NCBI RefSeq assembly: GCF_036245645.1
Contig: NZ_BTPE01000004.1
Location: 310,001-374,000, forward strand
Source of the DNA: Algoriphagus taiwanensis
GTDB taxonomy: Bacteria; Bacteroidota; Bacteroidia; Cytophagales; Cyclobacteriaceae
Direction: 5' to 3'
Length of the DNA stretch: 64,000 nt
Part shown: positions 10,121 through 19,077 of the stretch, piece after piece
Layout of the letters: every line of letters begins with the position of its first letter
How positions within the stretch are numbered: the stretch's first letter is position 1
The notes under the pieces: generated by a model
Database searches by the model: none
What the model saw: the letters and a program-made list of their open reading frames with translations, nothing else
What the model was told of the DNA's origin: nothing
Program-made: the position numbers and the translations under genes

Positions 10121-11415
10121 TGATCTAGGGCTTTTTTATACGTGTCTATTGCTCTTTGTCGGGCAAATTTATGATCTACAATCGGTTTGGGATAGGAGGA
10201 AGTTCCTAATTCCGGTACCCATTTTTTGATGTATTTGAGGTCTTTGTCAAACTTTTCCGTTTGGGATTCGGGATTGAATACCCGGAAGTAAGGCTGGGCG
10301 TCGGTGCCTGTCCCAGCTGCCCATTGCCAGCCACCGTTGTTGGATGCCAGTTCGAAGTCGAGCAGTTTTTTGGCAAAGTAGGCTTCTCCCCATCTCCAGT
10401 CGATCAGGAGATGCTTGGTCAAGAAGGAAGCCACGATCATCCTTACCCGGTTGTGCATGTAGCCGGTGATATTGAGCTCCCGCATTCCGGCATCCACTAT
10501 GGGATAGCCTGTCTTGCCTTCACACCATGCTTCAAACTCCGTCTCATTGTTTCTCCAAGGGATTTGGTCGTAGGCAGGCTTGAAAGCCTGATCCACTACT
10601 TGCGGGTTGTAGCCCAAAATCATCATGTAAAACTCTCTCCAAATCAATTCATTGAGATAGGTCTCGTTGAGATTGAAGGCGATTTTGGCGAGTTTTCGGA
10701 TAGAGATCGTGCCAAAACGGAGATGAATTCCCAGGCGGGAAGTTCCGTCTTTGGCGGGGAAGTTCCGAGTTTGATCGTAGTGGCTGATAATATCCTTGTC
10801 GGCTACCCGAGAGGGGATTTCGATTTCTGATTTCTCAAAGCCCATTTCTCCCAAAGTTATTTCCTTCAGTGGATCGATCTTTTGGAGGTTTTTCCACTTT
10901 GGTTCTCCCAGAGGTTCCACCTGACTTTCCTTGAATTTTTCCAGCCAAGTCTTGCTGAATGGAGTAAATACCTTGTAGAATTCACCGGAGCCGTTGAGAA
11001 TTTCACCCGGCTCGAAGATGACCTGATCCTTGAAGGCAAAGAAAGAGACGGATTTTTCCTTCAAAAGCTTTTCGATTTGCTTATCCCTCTCTTTGGCGTA
11101 GGGTTCGTAGTCCCTGTTGGTATAGACGGATTGGATGTCGTATTCCTCCAAAAGTTCTGGGAAAATCTCTTCCGGTTTTCCGTATCGGACGAGCATCGAA
11201 CTGCCTTTTTTCTCAAGTTGCGCTTTGATATCCAGGATTTCTCTATGGATAAATTCTACCCTTGCGTCTTTTTTGTCTTCCAACAGATCCAGAATATTCC
11301 GGTCAAAAATGAAAAGAGGAAGCACACTTTCTTCCTGCTGCAAGGCATAAAAGAGTCCAGTATTGTCTTCCAGTCTAAGGTCTCGGCGAAACCAAAAAAG
11401 GGTGGTTTTTTTCAT
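10117..11415 (-). CDS. phr: Deoxyribodipyrimidine photolyase (cryptochrome/photolyase family)
   Basis: Blue-light DNA repair flavoenzyme, 432 residues. The N-terminal alpha/beta antenna domain starts FWFRRDLRLEDN. The C-terminal helical FAD domain has WREFYMMILGYNP, AWCEGKTGYPIVDAGMREL, the GYMHNRVRMIVASFL motif and the signature DFELASNNGGWQWAAGTGTD, which continues into PYFRVFNP. These features fit a class I CPD or (6-4)-related photolyase; DNA-contacting residues suggest a repair enzyme more than a signalling cryptochrome. It heads the photolyase / DUF2027-Smr / CHAD-like run. Confidence 0.93.
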   Translation of the reverse strand: MKKTTLFWFRRDLRLEDNTGLFYALQQEESVLPLFIFDRNILDLLEDKKDARVEFIHREILDIKAQLEKKGSSMLVRYGKPEEIFPELLEEYDIQSVYTNRDYEPYAKERDKQIEKLLKEKSVSFFAFKDQVIFEPGEILNGSGEFYKVFTPFSKTWLEKFKESQVEPLGEPKWKNLQKIDPLKEITLGEMGFEKSEIEIPSRVADKDIISHYDQTRNFPAKDGTSRLGIHLRFGTISIRKLAKIAFNLNETYLNELIWREFYMMILGYNPQVVDQAFKPAYDQIPWRNNETEFEAWCEGKTGYPIVDAGMRELNITGYMHNRVRMIVASFLTKHLLIDWRWGEAYFAKKLLDFELASNNGGWQWAAGTGTDAQPYFRVFNPESQTEKFDKDLKYIKKWVPELGTSSYPKPIVDHKFARQRAIDTYKKALDQ

Positions 11416-11456
11416 CGTTCTTTTTTCTGAAGAATAGATCTAAAGCAGGAATTGTT

Positions 11457-14400
11457 TCAGAGATTTTCCTTTGAAGGAATGATGACCCGGATAGAATCCG
11501 ATTTGGTAGGAGAGCTGAAGGGAGGAAGTTTTTCCAAATCAATTGGCTTCCAGTCTTCATCCGGCTGATAATCTCTTCTGAGGAAATCATCAGAGTCATT
11601 GGTCAAATTATTCCTGTTTTTCTTCTTGAATATGATGTTGAACAGCTCGGAGAATGAGTTGAATGAAACGTTTTGGGTCAGAGAAGCTCCATAGGTGAGG
11701 ACGTTCTGAGTCAAAGAGAGAGAGGTAAAGGTGTTGAAGTTGTTTCGGTTGAAGATTCTCAGACGATAGACTCCGTCCTCTGTGATCAGATATTCTGCCT
11801 GCCAGTCTCCGATAATGGAGGCCGCATTGGCATTGCCCTGATTATCTGTAAATCCCCCGTCCCTTGATACCCGAAGTCGACCATCCAAGAACGTGTAGGC
11901 CACGCTCAGTTGGAAATTTTCCAATGCATTTTGGTCCAGAGTAGCCAAGTCGATGTTGATCTCAAGGTTTTTGTCCAAGCTACCGATGAGGTTGTTCAGC
12001 TGGGAAGAGACCAAGCTACTGAGACTGGAGGAAATGGTTGCCACCCCTGTAAATTCACCTTCGGGAGAGAAGCTGCGGCTGATAATTACGGATACCACTT
12101 GTCGGTTCATTTCCTGCTCATCCGCTGCTACCCGGTTTTGAAATGCGGAAATGGTGGTCTGCACGTCCCCCGAAGACGGGAATTCGGAAAAATCAAAACT
12201 GAACCGAATATCCGGGGATAGGAGCTCTCCCTCAAGATCCATCAGGACTTTCAATGGAAAACGCCTTCTCATTTGACTGTTTTCTTGCAGAGATGTTGTG
12301 CTTGCCAGAGGTTGCAGATTTACATTTTCTTCATAGACCGCTCTCAGATTCATGATTCCTTCCAGAGGGTCCCCAAACCAGGTGATTCTACCGCCAGGCT
12401 GGATGATAAACTGCTTTTTGACCACATTATACAAAGAGAAATTGTAAAGTCCCTCCGTGATTTCGTAGTTGCCAGAGAGACCAAAGTTGCCTTGGGTGTC
12501 CACATTCATGGCCAAAACTCCACGTCCTCTACCTTGGATACTTTCCCCCGTTTTGGGATCAATGATGATTTCAACATAAGCGTCAGGGGTCACATCCAGG
12601 TTGAAATTCATCCTTACATTTTGGATATCCAGTCTATTGACATCTTCCGCCAGTGCATTGATCCGGACGGTATCTTGGATATTGATGATCTGAATGAAGT
12701 CTTCCTGATATTGATCATTGCTGCTGACCAAAGGAATAAAGACCCGGGTATTGGGTTGGGAGGTGACTGAGGCGTTGATATTGAGGTTGCTTGTGCTTCC
12801 TTTCACTTCCAAAGAACCGGTCGCAAAGGCTGTTCCATAGAACATTTCGCTTTCTCTGGCAGTGGTGTTCAAGACCTGAAAGTTGTTCAAACGGGAAGTG
12901 ATATCGAGATTGAAGTCACTGAAGCCATTGTGTCTAATCCCCCCTGTGAAAGTAGCCCTGCTGCCATTGATATCCCTCAGCACCAAATCCCTAAAGCTGA
13001 TCAGGGTGGGCTGGAACAGGACGCTTCCGTCCATTTGATAGCTTGTATTAAGATAGTTGACTCGGAATTTGGCCTGATTCAGCCTGCCTGTACCAATGAG
13101 TTCCGGCAAATCCATGGTCCCCCTGAGTTGGAGATTTCCGGTCATATTACCTCCAAGGTTGGTGATGTATTGAGATAAAAAGGGCTCAAAAATCACCAGA
13201 TTGGCCTCATCCAAGCGGGCCTCCAAATCGAGATTTTTGCTATCCAAACCGATGGTTCCATTGGCGGTGATTTTCTCCACTCCATTGATGTCATTGACCA
13301 AGTCCAAGATTAATTCGGACTCGCTCAAACTAGCGCTGGCCTCGAGGTTGCCAATTGGAAACTGATTGATTTCTGTATCGGCGATGGAAATTTTTCCTCT
13401 AAAATTTGCCTGATTCTGAAGATTGGAGAGAAGTAGCTGTCCCGTGGTAGTGCCTTCAAACTCATAGGGTGTCACGGTATTGAGCAGATCGAGACTTACA
13501 CTTTGGATATCGATCCGAAGGGTTTCTTCAGGGTCTGAGCTTATTTTTCCTTCCACTCCCAATAGCTGTTCATCTTTGAAAATTTTCAGGTTTTCAAAGG
13601 TGATTTCTCCCTGGGCTATCGCTACCCGGTTGGTCGGATCAAATTCCCAATCTCTGTTCAGTACCCGAAGAAGGGAGGGTTTGAAACGAATTTCTGTGCC
13701 AGAGCTTGAGAACTTGGTCTCCGCCTCGATTCTTGCCTTACTTTGGGTAGAGTCTTGATCCAGACTAAACTCCAGGTCAAGATTGGTTTGATTCCAGATC
13801 GCCTCGAATCCCAGATTATTGAAGGCCAATTGTTCACCTATCTTTTGCTCTTTGGAATAGATATAGAAAGAGGCCAAAATATCCTCGCTGTTGATGATTT
13901 TGGAGGTGTTGAAGTCAATATTGGTTCCTAATGCCGTCTTGTCTTGGTAGGATAAGGTGTCAATGCTTGTGAAGAAGTTAAACACCGTATTTTCAGAGGT
14001 TTGGTAAAAGGCTCCTTCGAGAATCGTATTCTTTGAAATGCTAAAATCCGGCTGGAAAAGTTGGATAATAGGATTGATATCTGGCATCCGCACATTGAGA
14101 TCCAGATTATAAGGCTCGGAAAAGTTCTTTTCTAAGTCCGCGGTGGGTTGAGGTTCATTCAATACTATAGCCAAATATTGCTGCCCTAAGATTTCCAAAT
14201 CCTGAAGCATTTGGCCCAGATTGAATTGCCCGGAGGCTGCGGCCACCATATAGTCAGAGTTGAAAGAAATGGTCCGGGTTCCTCCTGCAAAAAGAGACTG
14301 AAAATAAGCGCCTCCAAAATCCAGTAACCGGTCCTCGTACCCAAACTTCATATCGTTAAACTTGGCAATCCCGGTAATCTCATCCAAAGTGACTCCCTTG

Positions 14401-16061
14401 GTATTGATATCCATTTTTCCTGCAATGAAGGCAGGCTTTTCGGATAGATTGATCTGATCGAGATTCAGCGTGTCCAAGTTGGCTACCAGTCTGATGGAAT
14501 CCACTCCTTCCTCGAGATTGAGGTACCCATCTATCTGCGCCATGAGGTTGGGGTCGTCGATATCAAGATTTCCCCGGAAGAGATTTAATCCATAAGTGGC
14601 GTCGGTACGGATCCCCGTAAAATTGTAGGAGTTGACCCCAAGCTGACTGATGGAGGCTTTCATGTCCACCAATAGATTTTCGATCGAATTGCCTTTCAAA
14701 TCCACATTTCCCTCCAAACTTACCTTTTGGAGTAGCTCCCGGTTTTCTGCCAAAATTCCCAAATCCAAATTCTGGACTTTTACTCTTGATACAATGTAGG
14801 GTAGGTTATTCACCATGTCGTAGGTGATCCTGCCCTCGAGGTTACCTATGCTGGTTTTGAATGATCCATTGGTGACAAAACGGGTAGGCACTCCTTGAAA
14901 ATCCGTGTCGAATCGGATCAGATTAAACTTGTTGATTTGTTTTTCGATATCCGTGGGAAGATAAGGGGCCAGATCTCTGGAAGAGATTACAGAATTTTTA
15001 AGCGAAAGATTGAGGTAGGTTTTTTCAAAATCAGGTAAACCATCCAGAAGGAAGGAACCGAAAATGGCTGTTTTTTCTCCCAGGCGAAGTAAAAATTCAT
15101 CGGATTTGATTTCTGATACAGGGCCTAATACAGTTCCGCTCAGAAAAATAGCATCTTCTATTTCGGGAAAATCGGGAACAAAAAGCCTCAAATCGGAAAG
15201 GTGAACCTTAGTCTCGTTCATCTTTGCGGTGATTTTGACTTGGTTTAAAAAATCTGAAAATCCTTCAGGGCCGATCAGATCCAATCTCAGAAAGTCTTGG
15301 ATGTTGCTTTTATCTGTTTTCAGGGAAAGTCTATCGAGCTCCAAAAAGGCAGGGTCGTAGGTAAGTTGGGTTTTGAGCTCGCGGATATTAAGTCCGGAAT
15401 TGATCTCCTTGCCCGTCAGCGTTTTGATGTCAATTCCAATGGTAGAGCCATTTAAGGTGAAGTTTTCGGCATTGGCCGTGATTTCATCAAATTGAAGCCT
15501 TGCATAATCCAAGCCTTGCTCAATGGGTTCTGAATTGAAATCAACCAGAAAAAATTCGGATTGTCGGAGTTCGATGGTTTTGAATTTCAGGCTGATCGGT
15601 TTAGAACTCGGTTTGGAGGAGCCAAATCTTTCACTCAATTCATTGACCCACTGGTTGATGTTAATGATACTATCTCCGGAATGGGTGAATAGGTGAATTT
15701 TGGCTTTTTCCAGTCGAATTAAATCTACTTCTATATCCCCGGGAGGAAGGAGGCTGAGAAGAGCAAAATCCGCATGGGCCCGATCCACCCCGATCATGAG
15801 ACTGTCTCTGGAATCGTAGATTTTGACCTCTTCCAGATCCAGGGCGTCCCACCAATTGAGCTTAATTTTGCCGATTTCGGTGGTAAATTCAGAATCTGAA
15901 TTCAGGAAGGAAGTAACCCGGTCGATAGCCCAGTTTTGCACAGAAGTAACCTGCAGTGCCAAGGCTAGAAAAATAAAAAGCAAGAGGGTAGAGAATATCA
16001 CCCAAGACAGCAAGCGGAAGGCTTTGTGCAAAAAATCCGTAACTTTCGGGCTCTTTTCCAA
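11457..16061 (-). CDS. tamB: TamB-like inner-membrane protein (translocation/assembly module, DUF490)
   Basis: 1,534-residue AsmA/TamB family protein, a periplasm-spanning beta-taco that in known cases moves phospholipid or helps outer-membrane protein assembly. One N-terminal anchor (LLSWVIFSTLLLFIFLALAL, about residues 17-37) is followed by long beta-repeat sequence rich in alternating DLxxIxL strands and, from about residue 1150, the C-terminal TamB domain (GRITWFGDPLEGIMNL, VLMDLEGELLSPDIRFSFDF). The only plausible start is TTG at 16061, since no ATG or GTG lies before the membrane anchor. That start codon shares one base with the divergent tsaD ATG. Confidence 0.9.
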   Translation of the reverse strand: MEKSPKVTDFLHKAFRLLSWVIFSTLLLFIFLALALQVTSVQNWAIDRVTSFLNSDSEFTTEIGKIKLNWWDALDLEEVKIYDSRDSLMIGVDRAHADFALLSLLPPGDIEVDLIRLEKAKIHLFTHSGDSIININQWVNELSERFGSSKPSSKPISLKFKTIELRQSEFFLVDFNSEPIEQGLDYARLQFDEITANAENFTLNGSTIGIDIKTLTGKEINSGLNIRELKTQLTYDPAFLELDRLSLKTDKSNIQDFLRLDLIGPEGFSDFLNQVKITAKMNETKVHLSDLRLFVPDFPEIEDAIFLSGTVLGPVSEIKSDEFLLRLGEKTAIFGSFLLDGLPDFEKTYLNLSLKNSVISSRDLAPYLPTDIEKQINKFNLIRFDTDFQGVPTRFVTNGSFKTSIGNLEGRITYDMVNNLPYIVSRVKVQNLDLGILAENRELLQKVSLEGNVDLKGNSIENLLVDMKASISQLGVNSYNFTGIRTDATYGLNLFRGNLDIDDPNLMAQIDGYLNLEEGVDSIRLVANLDTLNLDQINLSEKPAFIAGKMDINTKGVTLDEITGIAKFNDMKFGYEDRLLDFGGAYFQSLFAGGTRTISFNSDYMVAAASGQFNLGQMLQDLEILGQQYLAIVLNEPQPTADLEKNFSEPYNLDLNVRMPDINPIIQLFQPDFSISKNTILEGAFYQTSENTVFNFFTSIDTLSYQDKTALGTNIDFNTSKIINSEDILASFYIYSKEQKIGEQLAFNNLGFEAIWNQTNLDLEFSLDQDSTQSKARIEAETKFSSSGTEIRFKPSLLRVLNRDWEFDPTNRVAIAQGEITFENLKIFKDEQLLGVEGKISSDPEETLRIDIQSVSLDLLNTVTPYEFEGTTTGQLLLSNLQNQANFRGKISIADTEINQFPIGNLEASASLSESELILDLVNDINGVEKITANGTIGLDSKNLDLEARLDEANLVIFEPFLSQYITNLGGNMTGNLQLRGTMDLPELIGTGRLNQAKFRVNYLNTSYQMDGSVLFQPTLISFRDLVLRDINGSRATFTGGIRHNGFSDFNLDITSRLNNFQVLNTTARESEMFYGTAFATGSLEVKGSTSNLNINASVTSQPNTRVFIPLVSSNDQYQEDFIQIINIQDTVRINALAEDVNRLDIQNVRMNFNLDVTPDAYVEIIIDPKTGESIQGRGRGVLAMNVDTQGNFGLSGNYEITEGLYNFSLYNVVKKQFIIQPGGRITWFGDPLEGIMNLRAVYEENVNLQPLASTTSLQENSQMRRRFPLKVLMDLEGELLSPDIRFSFDFSEFPSSGDVQTTISAFQNRVAADEQEMNRQVVSVIISRSFSPEGEFTGVATISSSLSSLVSSQLNNLIGSLDKNLEINIDLATLDQNALENFQLSVAYTFLDGRLRVSRDGGFTDNQGNANAASIIGDWQAEYLITEDGVYRLRIFNRNNFNTFTSLSLTQNVLTYGASLTQNVSFNSFSELFNIIFKKKNRNNLTNDSDDFLRRDYQPDEDWKPIDLEKLPPFSSPTKSDSIRVIIPSKENL
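16023..16047 (+). promoter_or_regulatory. Possible tsaD promoter inside tamB
   Basis: TAACTTTC at 16040-16047 matches 7 of 8 positions of the Bacteroidota -7 element TAnnTTTG, 14 bases before the tsaD ATG. A TTTG lies at 16023-16026, but the gap of 13 bases is shorter than the usual 18-20, so the pairing is weak. Inference only. Confidence 0.3.
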
Positions 16062-17074
16062 TGGGTACCAACGATATCTCTATACTAGCAATTGAATCCT
16101 CGTGTGACGAGACTTCTGCCTCTATTATCTTAAATGGCAAAGTACTTAATAATATTGTGGCCACACAATCAGTCCACGAAAAATATGGCGGTGTAGTTCC
16201 CGAATTGGCCTCGAGAGCCCATCAAGAAAACCTCATTCCTGTCGTCCAAGAGGCCATTTCTACTTCGGGCATTTCCAAAGATCAGCTATCCGCTGTGGCA
16301 TTTACCAGAGGGCCAGGATTGATGGGGGCTTTGCTGGTGGGGGTAAGTTTTGCTAAGGCTTTTGCCCGATCTTTGAATATTCCTCTGATCGATATCAACC
16401 ATATGCAGGCCCATGTGTTGGCTCATTTTATTGATGATCCCAAGCCTGGTTTTCCTTTTCTCTGTCTTACCGTGAGCGGAGGACATACCCAGCTCGTTTT
16501 GGTCAGAGATCATCTCGACATGGAAGTGATCGGACAAACTCAGGATGATGCAGTGGGAGAGGCTTTTGACAAAACAGCCAAGCTACTTGGCCTTCCGTAT
16601 CCCGGCGGTCCTTTGATTGACAGCTATGCCAAAGAAGGAAATCCAAAGGCCTTCGCATTTCCTATTACCAGAATGCCCGGTTTGAACTATTCTTTTTCGG
16701 GAATCAAAACCGCAGTCCTTTATTTTCTAAGAGATCAGCTGGCCCAAGATCCTGATTTTATCGAAAAAAATCTGGCTGACCTTTGCGCCAGCATTCAATA
16801 TACCCTAATCGAAATGCTGTTGGTCAAGCTCAAAGAGGCTGTCAAGCAGACCGGGGTGAAAGAGATTGCCATCGCAGGAGGTGTATCTGCCAATTCGGGA
16901 CTTCGAGCAGCTTTGGAAGAGCTTTCCAAAAAACGGGGTTGGAAACTTTTTGTGCCTAAATTCGAATACTGCACCGATAATGCGGCCATGATTGCCATGG
17001 CGGCCCACTACAAGTACCTCAAGGGAGAATTTGTCGGATTGGACATTACTCCCCTTGCCAAAATGAAATTTTGA
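16061..17074 (+). CDS. tsaD: tRNA N6-adenosine threonylcarbamoyltransferase TsaD
   Basis: Transfers threonylcarbamoyl to A37 of ANN-decoding tRNAs in the TsaB/TsaD/TsaE complex. 337 residues with the full ASKHA fold: LAIESSCDETSASI at the N-terminus, metal-binding HMQAH (His114 and His118), FLCLTVSGGHTQLV, the GEAFDKTAKLLGLPYPGG phosphate motif and IAGGVSANSGLR, then the last ligand region EYCTDNAAMIA. ATG at 16061 is the only sensible start. It heads the run tsaD-smpB-NlpC/P60-like-HNH. Its start overlaps the divergent tamB start by one base, so its promoter must lie inside tamB coding sequence. Confidence 0.97.
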   Translation: MGTNDISILAIESSCDETSASIILNGKVLNNIVATQSVHEKYGGVVPELASRAHQENLIPVVQEAISTSGISKDQLSAVAFTRGPGLMGALLVGVSFAKAFARSLNIPLIDINHMQAHVLAHFIDDPKPGFPFLCLTVSGGHTQLVLVRDHLDMEVIGQTQDDAVGEAFDKTAKLLGLPYPGGPLIDSYAKEGNPKAFAFPITRMPGLNYSFSGIKTAVLYFLRDQLAQDPDFIEKNLADLCASIQYTLIEMLLVKLKEAVKQTGVKEIAIAGGVSANSGLRAALEELSKKRGWKLFVPKFEYCTDNAAMIAMAAHYKYLKGEFVGLDITPLAKMKF

Positions 17075-17075
17075 T

Positions 17076-17546
17076 ATGTCATCAAAGCCCAATCGATTCG
17101 AGAAATCTGTCAACATCAAAAACAAGAAGGCGAGCTTTGAATTTGAGTTCATAGATACCTATGTGGCTGGATTGATGCTGAAAGGCACTGAGATCAAATC
17201 CATCCGAGAGGGCAAGGTCTCCTTGACCGAAGCCTACTGTGTATTTCATCAGGGGGAATTGTATATCCGGCAAATGCATATCGCACCCTACAGCATGGCG
17301 GCAAGCTATAATCATGAGGCAGTGAGAGAAAGAAAACTCCTCCTGAACAAAAAAGAATTGGAAAAGCTGGAAACTAAGTCGGCTGAAAAGGGCCTTGCAA
17401 TCATTCCCGTTCGTATATTTATCAATGACCGAGGCAAAGCCAAATTGGAAATTGCCTTGGCTCGAGGAAAGAAACTCCATGATAAAAGACAGGACCTGAA
17501 GGAAAAAGATGCAAAAAGAGAGCTCCAACGAATGGCCTTTGATTGA
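17076..17546 (+). CDS. smpB: SsrA-binding protein SmpB
   Basis: Binds tmRNA and delivers it to stalled ribosomes in trans-translation. 156 residues, with the OB-fold core VNIKNKKASFEFEFIDTYVAGLMLKGTEIKSIREGK broken here into its recognisable pieces: NKKASFEF near 14-21, GTEIKSIR near 36-43 and AYCVFHQGELYI. The basic C-terminal tail (GKKLHDKRQDLKEKDAKREL) is the segment that enters the A site. It follows tsaD by one base and its 3' end overlaps the next frame by 38 bases. Confidence 0.97.
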   Translation: MSSKPNRFEKSVNIKNKKASFEFEFIDTYVAGLMLKGTEIKSIREGKVSLTEAYCVFHQGELYIRQMHIAPYSMAASYNHEAVRERKLLLNKKELEKLETKSAEKGLAIIPVRIFINDRGKAKLEIALARGKKLHDKRQDLKEKDAKRELQRMAFD

Positions 17547-18306
17547 TGCGTTTGGGATTTGCAGGCAGACCATTCTACCGGTTTACAGGCAGCCCACTTT
17601 TGATTCAGCTTTAGTCACTCAGTTGCTTTTTGGGGAGTGTTATCAGATCGTAGGCCTTACTTCAGACAGAAATTGGATCAGAATTTACCATGAGGACACT
17701 GGCATGGGAGGCTGGGTTTGGGCTCCTTTGATCAAGGAAATCACCGGTGCGGAATACCAAAACTTTTTGGATCAGGATTTTCAGATTGTCACCAGTCCAA
17801 TTGCGGTGATTGAGTATTTGGGAGCCAACCTCTATCTGCTTCCCGGAAGCCGGCTTCATTTTTCCGAGTTTGAATTGTTCAACTGGCAGGACCATATCGG
17901 ATTCACGGGAAATTATCGCGCGCATGCCAACAAGGCGAGCAGAGAAGAGCTTCTCGAGATCGGTACCCGTTTCTTGAATGCGCCTTTCCAGTCAGGTGGT
18001 CGGAGTCTTTTTGGTTTGGACGAAGAGCAGGGATTCGCCCTGATTTTTGGGATAGCAGGCTACAATTGGATTTCCGGGAAGATTCCGGGAAAAAGTGTGA
18101 CACCCGAGCAGGCTGTACCGGGAGATCTATTTATTTTCAGGGATTTGGAAAAGCAAAAATCCCACTTTGGGCTTTTTCTGGGGGCTGAGGAAATCCTGTG
18201 GATGGACAATAAACTCAAAATCTCAGATATGGACGAATGGGAAGATTTTCTGAGAAACAATAGCAGTGAACAAGTCGTTTTTGACGCGAGATCAGTAGTA
18301 AGTTAA
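17509..18306 (+). CDS. SH3 / NlpC-P60-like protein lacking the catalytic cysteine
   Basis: 265 residues (239+ if TTG 17539 is the start, 5 bases before the smpB stop). N-terminal SH3-like region (GICRQTILPVYRQPT...QLLFGECYQI...GGWVWAPL, about 15-80), then a C-terminal domain with the NlpC/P60 layout: APFQSGGRSLFG near 160-171, GDLFIF near 203 and SHFGLFLG near 216. In active C40 peptidases the first motif continues D-C-S-G-F with the nucleophilic Cys; here it reads LDEEQGF, so Cys is absent. The His of SHFG is kept but the third polar residue is Trp (ILWMD). Most likely a binding pseudoenzyme for cell-wall peptide rather than an endopeptidase. No signal peptide is seen. Confidence 0.75.
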   Translation: MQKESSNEWPLIDAFGICRQTILPVYRQPTFDSALVTQLLFGECYQIVGLTSDRNWIRIYHEDTGMGGWVWAPLIKEITGAEYQNFLDQDFQIVTSPIAVIEYLGANLYLLPGSRLHFSEFELFNWQDHIGFTGNYRAHANKASREELLEIGTRFLNAPFQSGGRSLFGLDEEQGFALIFGIAGYNWISGKIPGKSVTPEQAVPGDLFIFRDLEKQKSHFGLFLGAEEILWMDNKLKISDMDEWEDFLRNNSSEQVVFDARSVVS

Positions 18307-18309
18307 GGT

Positions 18310-18822
18310 ATGGATAAGCGGGTGTTAGTTCTCAATTTGGATCATTCTCCGGTGGCTGTGGTCAGTCCTCAGAAGGCTATTGTCTTGGTTTTGCTGGAAA
18401 AAGCGAATGTCCTCTCGACCTACCAGCTTTTGGAAATCCGTACGGTGAGCAGAAGTTTTGAATACCCAGCAGTAATCCGTCTCAGTCAGTACAAAAATGT
18501 ACCTTATCGCGGGGTACTGCTGAACAGAAATAATCTTTTTCGAAGAGACAACGGGGAATGCCAATATTGTGGAAGCCGACGTCATCTGACTATTGATCAT
18601 ATTATTCCCCGCTCCAAAGGGGGAAAAACCTCTTGGACCAATTTGGTGACTGCCTGTAATCGCTGCAATGTGAATAAGGGGGACAAAACACCTGAGCAAG
18701 CGGGGATGGTTTTGAAAACCGAGCCTTTCAAACCTTCCTTATCCTATTTTTTGGCGGAGTATGCAGAAAGACAGGCTGAGGAGTGGTTGCCTTTTCTTTC
18801 GGTATCTTCGGTCAAAGCTTAA
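18310..18822 (+). CDS. HNH endonuclease family protein
   Basis: 170 residues. An N-terminal segment (VLVLNLDHSPVAVVSPQKAIVLVLLEKA broken as VLVLNLDHSPVAVVS then KAIVLVLLEKA) precedes a zinc-type HNH fold at about residues 80-118: CQYCG, LTIDHIIPRSKGG, NLVTACNRCNVNKGDKTP. The two CxxC pairs, the DH and the N/K residues are all present, so it should be catalytically competent. This stand-alone chromosomal form is common in Bacteroidota and not linked to a restriction system here; target unknown. Starts 3 bases after the preceding gene, last of the tsaD run. Confidence 0.9.
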   Translation: MDKRVLVLNLDHSPVAVVSPQKAIVLVLLEKANVLSTYQLLEIRTVSRSFEYPAVIRLSQYKNVPYRGVLLNRNNLFRRDNGECQYCGSRRHLTIDHIIPRSKGGKTSWTNLVTACNRCNVNKGDKTPEQAGMVLKTEPFKPSLSYFLAEYAERQAEEWLPFLSVSSVKA

Positions 18823-19052
18823 GACTGGCTTTTGGCTAATAAAAGCTGAAATTCCAAAGGACTGCAGGATTGAAACCCATCGGCCTCCAAGTCTTCAAAT
18901 ATCTCCTCATCGGCTTCTATTGCCGTTTTTTCTATTTTTCCATCCGGATGAACAATCAGTTCTGTTCCCGTCCAATCTCCGGGATTTACCATGACCAAAA
19001 CCTGATAATCGTCAAATACCCGCTTGAAATACTGTGCTATTGCCTTGGCCAT
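18819..19052 (-). CDS. Small conserved-looking acidic protein, unknown function
   Basis: 77 residues, acidic, no signal peptide or membrane segment. Starts MAKAIAQYFKRVFDDYQVLV, with a predicted alpha-beta start and an acidic second half (EADEEIFEDLEADGF). I do not recognise a family. I prefer this frame over the opposing 76-residue frame because its composition is protein-like and it begins with a clean ATG; its stop overlaps the HNH stop by 4 bases, a normal convergent arrangement here. Confidence 0.6.
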   Translation of the reverse strand: MAKAIAQYFKRVFDDYQVLVMVNPGDWTGTELIVHPDGKIEKTAIEADEEIFEDLEADGFQSCSPLEFQLLLAKSQS

Positions 19053-19077
19053 TCTTTTTTTTCCAAAGGTAATAAAA

